Part shown: positions 32,601 through 44,771 of the stretch, in pieces
Layout of the letters: each line of letters begins with the position of its first letter
How positions within the stretch are numbered: the stretch's first letter is position 1
NCBI GenBank assembly: GCA_029216955.1
Contig: JANAVB010002199.1
Location: forward strand, 18,591,053 to 18,655,052
DNA: 64,000 nt
Reading direction: 5' to 3'
DNA from: Iris pallida
Lineage: Eukaryota > Streptophyta > Magnoliopsida > Asparagales > Iridaceae
Translations under genes and position numbers: made by a program
Notes under the pieces: generated by a model
What the model was told of the DNA's origin: nothing
The model's database searches: none
What the model saw: the letters and a program-made list of their open reading frames with translations, nothing else

Positions 32601-35600
32601 TTGAATCAAGACACTATCCGTGCCGGTGATAACAATATCATCCACGTAGACGAGTAAAAGGACGATACCCCAAGATGTCTTCTGCAGGAAAAGAGAACGA
32701 TCATACTGGCTTTGCACAAAGAAAAGTTGAATAAGGTTTTTTTGTGAACTTCTCAAACCTAGCTCGAGGGTCTTGTTTCAGGCCATATAAAGCGTTTTAA
32801 ACGACACACAGTCGTATCTCCAAAACGAGGTTATCCCGAGAGAGGTTGCATATAGACTTCTTCCTTAAGATCGCCATGAAGGAATACATTTTTGACATCC
32901 ATCTGATAAAGTGTCCAATTCTAAGAGGCTGCAATAGCCAGAACAGTACGAATTGTGGTCATTTTGGCTATCAGTGCAAAAGTCTTCCATAGTCAATCCA
33001 TATTATTGTTGATTACAAGAGCTACAATTCGATATTAGCCGTCCAAAGATCCATCAGATTCCATAAATCGCGCCAAAAATCCATCAAATTTCAGCTTGAC
33101 AGAGAGCCCATTTACAACCAATGGGCTTGATCGAGGGTGGACACGAGACCATTTCCCAAGTATCATTTTGTTGTAGAGCATCTAGTTCTTCATGCATAGC
33201 TGTTTTCCAACATTCATGCTTCTGCCTATGAGTATGAAGTAGGTATAGAAATCGAAGACAGTGTAGCAACTAAGGATGTATGATGAATATACCGGTCTGG
33301 GGAGTAGCCAAAGTGATGTGGAGGATGAGAGGAGCGAGTGGACTGTCGAAGAGGAGTAGCCAGTGGGTCGGTCGGATGCAGGTGTCAGATTAGACACGAT
33401 AGAAGGACTATCTGTAGAAGCATCATGCTTGGATCGCCTTTCGTACACAACACCAGGTTGAAACCGGGTGATAGTGGAGGAGGGAGGAATTTCATCTTCA
33501 AAGTCGGGAAGAGAGGTAAAGGAAATACTAGTGGAAGCTCATATTTACAATGAGAAAATATTGGTATAAAAAAAAACATTCAAAAAAAATCTGAATCATA
33601 TGAATGGCATCGTCATAACAAAGATAACATTTTTTATTTTGAGCATAGTCAAGAAAGACACCTTACCGATTGCACAGAAAGTTTGGTACATTTGGTGGGA
33701 GGAAGATGAACAAAACAGACACAACCAAAAGGACGAAGATGGTATACTCTAGTAACCTCTGATGCAGACCGAAATACGGGCATTGTCACGCCCCGCTCCC
33801 GTAGGAGCGATCGTCCTCGCTAAGGCGTGATGCCGCACGAGCCTAGATTGCGCTCGTGCAAGGCAGTTTCATAACGGCCGATTACAGCGGCTGCGACGGG
33901 GTCGTCGCACAGAAGTCCCAAGCAGAAACTTGAACATGCAGCGAAATTTAGAAGCAAAACACAAGTTATTCAAAAGTGCTCTTTATTGATATTGAACAAT
34001 AAGATTACAATAGGGCGCAAGGCCATGATTACAAGTCTCTCAAGCTCACTTTTCTCTCATTTTACAAGTCACTCTGCTCTCTCTCATCTCTCGATACAAT
34101 GCTTGAGCCAACGGATGCTTCGGAAGGCAATGTCCATACATTATGTCCCGTATAAGTTTTGAGTCCACGCGGCCGCATGCTTTGAATCGCCAAGGAACTC
34201 CGTGCCTTGACGCATCCAAGAGAGCTCCGCGCCATGAGCTTCAACCTGTGCCTGCACATAAAAACTGTGTGGGTGTCAGTACTCAACTGTACTGGTGGAG
34301 TGAGCTCCTCGCACATCCATACAAAACCGACACGTTCATTTGCTTTGTGCAGCTTAATCCCTTTTTTATTGTCTTGCTAGTCTTGCCTTAGGATCAATTT
34401 TAGGACAAAGACGTCTTGGCCTATACTTGGCAACGCAACGACTGGGTCGTGCTATACTTTATTCGTAACTTCAATGTATTCGAGGCAGTGCCTCGCCGAG
34501 CAGAAACTTATACAACTCGACCGTGCCAAGACTTTTAATTCTTTCATGTGTCTCTAGACCATTCTTGTGCCAACGACGTCAAGGGGACGACTCGCGCTGG
34601 TCGTACCAATACACTTGCTCGTACCTTAGAATCGAGGTCGTGCCTCCCAAGTATCAACCAGACTTAATCAACTTGCCTTACGGTTCTTCCTGACTTAACT
34701 CGAGACGAGGTCACATTCATGCCGCTCTTTGCTATAGCCAACTCTTAGGCTCTAGAATTGGTGTTGCAACCGTGCACACCCTAACCAGTGCCGATTCAAG
34801 GTTAGCGCTTGCTATAAGCGTAACTTGATAACCCAACTCGTAACCTGCTAGTACTCGACGCAATCCAAAGGCATACACGCAGATAGCCGCTCTTGCCGAC
34901 ACATCTATATGAGTGGTCACTAGCAATGTCAAGCTATCCTGGACCTTTTGCATACGGTGACCATTCGCGTGGCGAGGTACGAGCTCCCACCGAATGACCC
35001 GTAGCCTATATTGTAACGGTTCACTTCAATCGAGTCGTACCGTCGATGAAGGCCGTACAATCTGCAATTCCTCCTAGGCCTACACGAACCCGACGTCCCG
35101 GGATCGCTCGAGAAATTTTGCCCTTGCGCGCAAGTTGTCCAATGACCATGCAAGACTCAACTGGATCTATCAAGTCCTTCCTTATTTATGACTATGTTTT
35201 TTAACTTTCTATCGAGACTCCCAAGTAGCGGGACCGATCTCGTGTACTTCCTTATCGAGACTCCCAAGTAGCAGGACCGATCTCGTGTGCTTCCTTATCG
35301 AGACTTATCGAGACTCCCAAGTAGCGGGACCGATCTCTTGTGCTTCCTTATCGAGACTTAGCGAGACTTCCAAGTAGCGGGACCGATCTCGACGACAACC
35401 AGTCGCGTGGACTTCCTTTATCCGTGGCATGCTTTTCACTAAATCAACCGTGGCTCGTGCCTTGGACATACCTTGTTATCTAGGCGACGCTATCGCTCAA
35501 GTCACATACTTTATATGACGAGCCTTGTTCTCGAGGGACTACGCGACTTGACAACCGCAGATAGAGCGGGACAGTGCTAGAAATGGCTTAGATCGACCGG

Positions 35601-38600
35601 CATAACTTTGCCTAACTTAATTGTGCAATGACTTGACGAGCAAAGACTACGTCGAGTTTCGCATCGAGGGAACGTGTCGTGCACGCGTTCGACTTGAACG
35701 ACCAAGTTCTTGGGTGTTTAGACTTAAGCCACAAGCCGTGCAATACGACTTAAACTGCGGGACATGCGAAGGCTATGCTAAGCCTTGGACGACGGGACCG
35801 TACATGCTTTATCAAGCATTCACGCGGGCGACGCCTATGAATTAGGCTGATTCGAGCATTGTGGCAACTTAGCAACTTAGGCCAACTTCCTTCACCCAAG
35901 CCACGGGACGAAGGATCGAGTGTCATTTTAAAAGCACGTTGAGGAAACTTCTAAGCAGACCGTGGGACCATTTTTCATGTTCTAACACATTCCGACTCGT
36001 CGGAATTATTCCCTTAGCTATGTGGATGCGTCTCTTTTATTATCAAGCCTAACTTGTGCAAGTTGAAAACATGTGATTTATTATGTGAAGGCTAAGATGA
36101 GGCAAGTTCACCGAAAATACCCCACCTGAGCGAGGAGTCGCCTCGACCGAACGAGTCTTCGAGTAGCCGTTGCAAGACTAAGTTCGAACGCCGTCGGCGT
36201 TTCGATTCCTCCGATTGACTGAGCGGGACGGGACACTACACTCATGATGTAGAGAAGATGTAGGAAATACAGAAACTCATGATGAAGAGACGATGCAGGA
36301 AGGCGATTAATCAAGTGCACTGCAGTAGAAAAAGATTCAACGCAAAATCTGGGTGGAACAAATGAATGAAGAAGCAAGGAATGGACCACATCAAGGAGGT
36401 GACGATTTTTTCGCTCACCAACTCCATTTTGTTGTGGACTGTACAGACAAGTCCGATGAGAGATAATCCCTTTATGTTGGAGAAATTCTTGAGACATGTA
36501 TTCCCCTCTTGAACCAGAACGTAAGATTTGGATGCTGGTGGAAAATTGGTTCTCAATCAAGGCTAGGAACTTTTGAAAAGCATAAAAACCTCTGATTTTC
36601 TCCTTAAAAAATATATCCAAGTAAAGCAACTGTAGTCATCAATGAAGGTCACAAAATTCTTGTAATGAGCATGAGAGATAAATGGAGTAATTCCCCGGAC
36701 ATCACTGTGAATCAAATGAAAGCCATGAGTTGGAAATGGAAGAGTTTTGCTCTTTTCCATTTTGCAACTGGAACAATTAAAATCAATATCTTTAAGAGAA
36801 AACTGAACTTTATTGACCATCAAGCCAGAGTTTAACATAGAGATAAGGGTCCGAGAATTCGGATGGCCTAACATATGATGCCATAATTGACTTTGATTCC
36901 TGACAGAGTTACCAAAGAAAGGAAACACACTTGAATCCAAAGAGAGGGTGTTGAAACGTAGAGGAAAGAGACGTCCACATTTAGGCCCCTTCGCGATTGT
37001 CTTCCCTGACACCTGATCCTGCACAAGGCAACCAGAATGAGAGGAGGAAACATGACTATCAATATCAACTAATTGTCCCACAGAAATGAAATTTGTCGAT
37101 AATCCAGGTGAATAGAGAGCATTTTTTGAGGGTGGAGAAGAAGAATTATCACCAACTGCAGTGATTGGATTCCCATTGGCGTTGAGGATTTTGCAAATTT
37201 CCGTCATATTTTTTGATATTGACAAGGTTGTTAGGGGAAAAAGTAATGTGGTTCGAAGCGGCAGAGTCGAGAAGCCAAAGATAGGATCACCTGTTGGACA
37301 GTTTCAGGTGGGAGAGAAGGGGTTGCTTGCTGTGAAGGCATGGATGTGGAGACTGAAGCCATGGAGTTAGGAACTATATTTTCCACAGAAGTTTGTAGCA
37401 CCCGAGGATGTCGATTCGGAGGATGTTTTCTTCATTCAGAGATGGCATGACCCTTTCCTTCGCAATAGTTGCATAACTTCTTCTGACATTGAGTTGCTAT
37501 ATGGTCACGCTCCTTACAACTGTAACATGGCTGGTCATATCCCTCGCTTTATGCAACATATGCAACATTAAGAACATTGGTGGAGCTTGCTTGTTGTGTC
37601 AATGTTGCTTGGGTCAAGCTATGTTGATCCTCCCGAAGAAGTTCATTTGGACAGATATCCAAGGATGGTGGGGGAATCCGGGTCAGAAGCGTGGAGTGGA
37701 TATGTTCGAACTCTTGTCATAGCTCTCTGACTAGTTTGATGAACTGTCTGAATAGCTTCTAGAGATTCCACGGGGACTGAGGCATACACAATGCTTGTAT
37801 ATTCAGTCCATAGGTTGACACAGACTTAATAATACTGCTGAATCTACATAGTCCCTTGTGCATAGTTGACAATTTCATACTCCAATTGAAATCTCCTTGC
37901 AGAACTATCTTGATTATAACTTTCTTCAAACAATCCCACATACCTTTGGCCGTGTTATATGGTCGTAGATTGAGAATTATGGCTGGATCCATAGAGCTTA
38001 ATATCCAACTCACAATATGAGCGTCCTTGCCCTCCCATTCAGCAGCCTTGGTCGTATCAGTAGGTTCGGTTATCCACATGCTGTTACAAAGCCATTTACA
38101 TGCCCCCACAGTTCCTTCCCTTTTGACATAAATCTGGAATTGAAATTCCCAAGAAAAGTAATGTGAAATCAGTTTTCTCAGAGTTTTGCATGTTTGAAGA
38201 TGTTCGAAGAATACGATCAGATCTATAGAATCTGATGCTGCCCACTACACGGGACCAATGATGAAGACCCTCCACGTCTTGCCGAGAACCAACTTCAAGA
38301 GATCCAAAGATCTGATACTCTAGAAATACTCAAGAACAACCCAAATATTGTTCTAACACGATGGCAAGAGAGTGGGATCTGATACCATGTCAAAATCACA
38401 ACAGTCGAGAGAAAACTGTAAAACACAAGAAAATTTGTGGTGAATTTTCTCCCCTTAACCGAGAGCTCTCCTTTCCTTATATAGACTCTACAATAATTAC
38501 AGCAATCTAGATCCCCAAATCAGGGATTAGTTACAACAAAATATATACAACTATCATATTCCCCAATTTTAGGATAGGTTGGTTACAAGGGAATAAAGGC

Positions 38601-41600
38601 TGTCCTATCTAACTATGGTACGTACAAAATAATTGCTGAGATCTGGAAAGATTGGGAATGTGAACCAAGCTGTATCTTGTTGATTGCGTTGACATCATGG
38701 ACAATCTTCCTGTGGGAAACAGCCAAAGTGATGCAGGTTCATGGATCACTCACCTGGTATACCTGGTATCTGCTACTTCATCATGGTAGGGTGATCATAT
38801 GGGGTTTTGGATCTCAGGAACACTCTTCACGTCTAAGGGTCATTCGTCGATTATGCATTTCAGCAGGGTAACAGTGCAGGCAATCATAAGTAATAGCAGG
38901 CAATTTCCCATGGGGTAAACATTTATGTGAGTGCAAGAGGGTTGTATATATATATCTTGCTAAATGCCATGCAACTAAATTTCAATTTATGTACATCATC
39001 CAACTATTCTGAATAGAACCCTCCCTATATTTATCCACTTATTTTCTTTTATATTAGTAGTTGCTAAAAGAATATGAATATTAGCACTTCTCTGATTTTG
39101 TTGCTGATAACCCCTGTCAGTTATGCCTGGGATGGTAAGGCTTCTTGTTTGCATACTGGAGAATGCATGTTTGAGTCACGGAAATAGAATCTCCATATAT
39201 ATATGGGGTTAAGACTGCATACATCTTGACCCTCCCCATACCTTGAGTAAGCGGGAGCCTCCTGGTATTGGGACATTTTTTTTACTGCAGACACAAGCAC
39301 ACTACAGTTCTGAATATGAACCTCCCTACACTAATACTAGGGAGTATGAAGTTACTCTACCATTAATAAACTCAAATTACCATTTTACATCTGCTCTTCC
39401 TTCATACATTTTCTGTTCAGCCATTATGTCCTGTGCCACCCATGGTTGGGATGCGGCTACTCAGCAGCTTGTAAATCTCTGTGAAACCTGGAGAAAGGTG
39501 ATACAGAAGCTTGATGCCAGACCTGTAGTAAATCACTCGCTGATCTGCATCAACTTCATCGAGCTTTCACTGAATCCGTAGAAAGAGATGCTAGGGGAGG
39601 ATATCGTGGTAGTTTTATCTTTCTGACTGACAAATGTTGTACCCCATGGTATTGGTGTAGGGGTTTTCTTGTTGAAAAGCTTAGCTAGGGGGGTTATCTG
39701 CAGTTACCCCATATTACCCTTTCTTCTACAGGAGCAGTTATATCTCTGATCAACGTCTGACCTTTTGACAGGAGAAACAAATGAACCAACTTTGTGACCA
39801 AAATAAATTGCATATTTTACAATAGAAGAACTTTGATACATCTCTCTGGCAAGAACAGAATTATTCTAGCCTCAAATAATCAAGATTTGCATATAATGGT
39901 ATAGTTGTGCATTTTTTTTTTTGAGATAAGGCCAGTCATTATTGACCGTCCTTGTCCTTGGCTACTAGCACCAGGACCCCCTCCCATTTTTATTTAGCCC
40001 GGGCTAGGATTCAAACCCACGCCCATTCCTCCCCCTTACCCACAACCCTAACAGTGCTACCACCTGGCCACCCCCTTGGTGGTTTGTGCATTGTTACTGG
40101 CTAATACTTGAGAATTCGTACTTATCTTCAATACTTCTTCTACAGGGGATAGACGCTTCTCAAAGTGGAAAGGATCAGTTGTTGACTCAGTAATTGGAGT
40201 CTTTCTTACTCAGAATGTTTCAGATCATCTTTCAAGGTAAAAATATCATCCTTTTCAAGGATAATGCAGAGTATGTAAAGCCGGGTCTTGGACTTTCTGA
40301 TTCATGTTATTTTATTTCTCATGCATTTTTTTTTTGACAGCTCTGCATTCATGTCCCTTGTTGCAAAATTTCCAGCTCGATCAAGTGGTAGTAGTAACAC
40401 AACCAAATTAGAACATATAAGCAGACCTTTAGCTTCTAATGACACCACAAGTGGGGAAGGAAAGATGTCAGAGCAACAGTCATGTGACCCAAGTTCAGTG
40501 GTTATCCATGAAGCTGCATCGGCGGATGAGAAAGAAATGACGAGCAGTAATGGATCTCCTGAAAGCAACACTGGGAGCAGCACTTCAGATTATTTAGGTA
40601 TTAACAATTTGAATTCTCATGAGGGAGAGCTAGGAATAGGTCATGAATCACCTGATAGTGGGTCGGCACTATCGGTTACTGTCATGAGTAGTACGAGCGG
40701 AGTAGAAGGTGAAGATAGAAGCTCAATGGAGGATGTTGTTTCATCCCAGAACTCTTCTGTAGCATCTCAGAACAACTCAAAGTACAATGTTCAAACAGCT
40801 GATCAGGGCAAACTTAACTCTCTATTGAACTTTGACTCTGATGATTTGCTATCTGGAGGTATGGGCAATGGTTTCAATTCATTTACAGATCTTTTAAAGA
40901 TGGCAGATAACAGAGGGCTGCAAGAACTGAACAATCCTGGTAATGGAAGAACTTTGTCTACGGAACATAGTGCTGGAATCAATCAGTTCAGAAGTATTGG
41001 TATTGACCAGATGCCATCATTGCCAAATCCATCGAATTACCTCTGTGGTGCAAGGCCATCCATTTACAACTCTAATTCCCATTTCCAGTCCATACAAAGT
41101 GACTTCATGGGTTCATCATATGCTCCTTCGCTGTCTTCCTACTACCAAAATTGTTTAAGCTCCAATTTTAAGGGATTGGAGGACACTGGTGCAGTAGAAG
41201 CTAACCAATCTAATGCATCTCCAGCTGCTTCTGGTATAGATAAGACGAATAGAATCGAATTACTGGGTAGACAATGTAGTCCATCAGCAGAGAATTCAAC
41301 TAAAGGTATGGGTCATCATCTGCTGTTGGATTCAAGAGTTTCATCTGTTGATACATATGCACCTGTAAGACAGAGCCCAATGCAGCCAAAAACTTCATTA
41401 GGATCAGAAATCCGCGTTGAGATGCACTCTAGCTGTCAGAGCAATGTTGTAAAGGAGACAATTCAAGCCTCAGACACAACATGTTCCAGTAAATTATCAC
41501 TTTCAGGTGAGAATATAGCCATGTTCCAGCAAAGGGAAACTGAGGCAACATGGCAAGTGGAAAGTACTCAGCATGGAGTAAAAGCTGAACCTCAAATGGA

Positions 41601-44600
41601 GGATCACTTAACTTCTCAAACCTGTTCTAAAGAACAAAACAATGATGATAAACAACAAGAAAATCTTTTGGAAGGTGTAGGAGTAGTCAAACTGAATTTA
41701 AGGAAAGAAGCATCCAGTTCCCAGAAAGTTTCTGAAGCCTCAAAGAATGCATCAAAAGGTAGGAAGGTAAAACCGGAGATCGATAAAAAGAAGAGCTTTG
41801 ACTGGGATTCCTTACGAAAACAGGCATGTTGTGATGGTGCCAAGAAAGAGAGGAGCAGTGATGCTATGGATTCACTGGACTATGAAGCATTAAGGAATGC
41901 AGATGTGAATGTAATATCTCATACTATTCGAGAACGAGGAATGAACAACTTGCTCGCGGAGCGAATCAAGGTATGACAATACCATTCCCGAGTTCCTGAA
42001 AAGAAATTTTCGTTAGACCGATGATTGCAAAGGTTGGGTCTTTGGTAGAGTATTCGTCTCATGCCCTATCAAACATTGATTTCCAGACGTCCCCTCAATA
42101 GTTTAAATTAATAATTCAACCAAATCTTCACGGAGATTAAACATGGAAACTATTCTCCCTATTTGCAACCACTTAAAATTGATTCACGATTAACTAAAGA
42201 AAATTAATCAACTTGACAACATATAAAGGCAAGTTTCTCTGGAAAGATATGGCATATGCCATGATCCAAACAGCTATGACAATCATTACATATGGTTAAT
42301 TGTGCTTTCTTGTTTCAGGAATTCCTAAATCGGTTGGTTAGAGATCATGGAAGCACTGACCTTGAATGGTTAAGAGATGTTCCACCAGACAAAGCAAAGT
42401 AAGATCTATAGTACTTAAACAATGGAGTGTCTGCTTTACTGGCTGATGCATGTGACCCTATATGTTAGAAGTTCCTAGAGTCAACTGATACAAACATTTG
42501 CACAAGTCACCCCTTATCTAGTAAATTTCCAATCTAATGTGTTCGGTTTACTGTAGTGTTGAACTGCTTGAGAATGGTTTACTGTAGTATTGAACTGCTT
42601 GAGAATGCTTGTTTCGACTGCTTTCCGTAGCAAATAAGAAAACATAAAGATAGGTACAATTAGAGCCATAAGTCTTTTTGTGTTAAGATTATAGTACGTT
42701 GTGCAACTCTGTGCACGGTTCAGCATGTTTGGTCATAGGAATAGATGATTAGTAAGATCTATCTGCAATTATGTTGCAGGATTACCGATACGGGTACAAG
42801 ATACGGCCAATTTAAAATAATTAGGATATGGGTACGACAAACTACATATATGTGTGTGTGTATATATGAAAAAAATGGGTGTATGGACTCAAATGCCGAA
42901 CACCCTACAACTCAGAGCAAGTCCACTACACAGTTGGTACAACTCTACTACTACTGGTACACATTCATTCTAAATTAGCCGACTATGACGCCCCTTGGTA
43001 CTTCGGGTGAATCCCCTCTTGAGGCACCTTCAGCTTGCGTCGCGAACTAGTCAACGAACTCTCCGTGACATCTCGTGGGACTTTGCATAAGATGAAGCCA
43101 CTCCTCGTTCTCTTTGGTTTGCTCACATGTTCCTCCCGAACTCGATCCTCCCTGACCTTTCGTCATCATATCTTCATCTTCTGAGTCATCCATCTCACTC
43201 TCGACATGATTCTACGGATTGGAAATGGGTTTATCACCAACCCTCGAAGGGAGCTTCTTCCCTGCTTTCCCCAACACATATTGTCTGCCATGGCTTGACG
43301 AGGACTCTTGACTATTCCTAGACTCATGCAGCTACTGCTCTCCTTCCCTAGCTAGTGGGGCCTTGCTTGAGAAATCAACGCTACACCAACTACCTCCAAC
43401 TCTTTGCTTGGAGTAGGTAAATGGGCCACCTGAATGATGGGGCTAATTGGAACAACAATGAAATCCCCTCGATCTAGATTGTCATTATCACCAGGACGAC
43501 TAGTAATAGGGACGTCTTCAATCGGTGATTCAATAGACATTTCTTCTCTTAGGACCTCCATTACTTCCTCACGGAGTACATCACCGGACGAGTTTGGGCA
43601 ATTGGACTCCACATGACCAATACACCACAAGCCGTACGCATAGGAGGAATCCACTCATATATGACTGGTTGGTCTAGCTTGGTCCCATCTGGGAGAGGAA
43701 CTCAGATAAGCTTGGGTAGATTCGCACGAGCCGAAATCTTCACCAATACTCTTGCAAATGCTAGTCTCTTACACGAAGTCATGGCTTTATCCATCTGCAA
43801 AAGTTTGCCCACAATACTCCGCGATCTTGCTAAGCGTCGAAGCATTCCATAGTTGGAGCAGAAGACGAGCGAAGTAGATCCATATTGGCATTGTGGTGAG
43901 TAGATCCCGTTCCAAAGATGGACATAAGCCATCTCTTGAGGACGATTAACTGCCCGTTGAACATCCAAGGATCCTCGTTGAGGATCACGTCATGATACGC
44001 CACAATTGCAAACTTGATGAAAAAGCAACCATTCTCGCGAGAATAAACTGGTACTCCTCCCATTGGTTGCCACACCCTACGCACGTATGCAGAAATAGCA
44101 AGGTACGAAGGGCGTTCTCCAAAGTGTTATTCCATTCAACCACATATATAGCAATGTCTGCATTCGCAATAACTGCAAAGCGCACACCATTAATCACCAC
44201 CGACGTTGCATCAACGGACAAAGCATCTCCACACCACCGGATGAGGGGGAAGAGGGGGAGGAAGCCGCGCACAACGCAACCTAGAATGCATGCCTTTTGA
44301 TGCATAGGTGAACTCACCGTTATTGATAATAAGACTTGCCGACGTACCGGCTACAGACCAGCACCTTCTTGGTTCAGACCCATCGGACACTGCAATGCTG
44401 GCCCTCTACCTCCCAACCCAGATTGCAAGGGTACATCAACATGGATAGGAAGGCCACTTCTGATACGCCCTCGTAGAGCCGTAGTTTTTTCTATCACCCG
44501 CACCACTGAGACAACCTCCTTGGACCGGCCACCGCTCTTACTGTCACTTTCCTCGACATTTTGACCGCCTCACCTCCGTCCATCGAGTATCGACTACCGG

Positions 44601-44708
44601 GGTCCCACCTTCAGGGGGAGGCCAAGAACCCATGGCTATATCTCCATCGCAAGGAGGCACATCCGCGGCTTGTACTCCAGAGTTGCCACCTCGATAGGAC
44701 TAGGACTT

Positions 44709-44771
<63 letters not shown>

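Larger units (their letters stand above)
31374..38694 (-). mobile_element. Full-length Ty1/copia element B, antisense, with nested insertion
   Basis: LTRs at 31374-31683 and 38388-38694 (about 310 bp). A perfect duplication TCATG flanks it (31369-31373, 38695-38699). On the minus strand the primer site TGGTATCAGATCC follows the 38388 LTR and a purine tract GAGAGGGGGTTTGG precedes the other. Gag lies at about 37759-38109, protease/pre-integrase at 36630-37225, integrase at 36241-36629, RT fragments at 32534-33270 and RNase H at 31712-32533. Frames are broken many times and the LTRs differ clearly more than those of element A, so this insertion is older. Confidence 0.92.
23198..40145 (+). other. 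Demethylase intron 2 (16.9 kb)
   Basis: Phase-1 intron from GTACAT to TCTACAG. It holds a sense copia element (23535-31071), an antisense copia element (31374-38694) with a nested LTR (33784-36240), and two SINEs near the 3' end. Removing the two copia elements leaves about 2.1 kb. Ancestral pieces (23198-23534, 31072-31373, 38695-40145) show no extra exon: exon 2 joins exon 3 to give the uninterrupted family reading [14 protein letters not shown]. Confidence 0.88.

Noticed and set aside
39243..39581. 112-aa frame as an extra demethylase exon in intron 2
   Set aside because: Its start lies in the Au SINE and it has no family similarity; exon 2 joins exon 3 directly with conserved residues.
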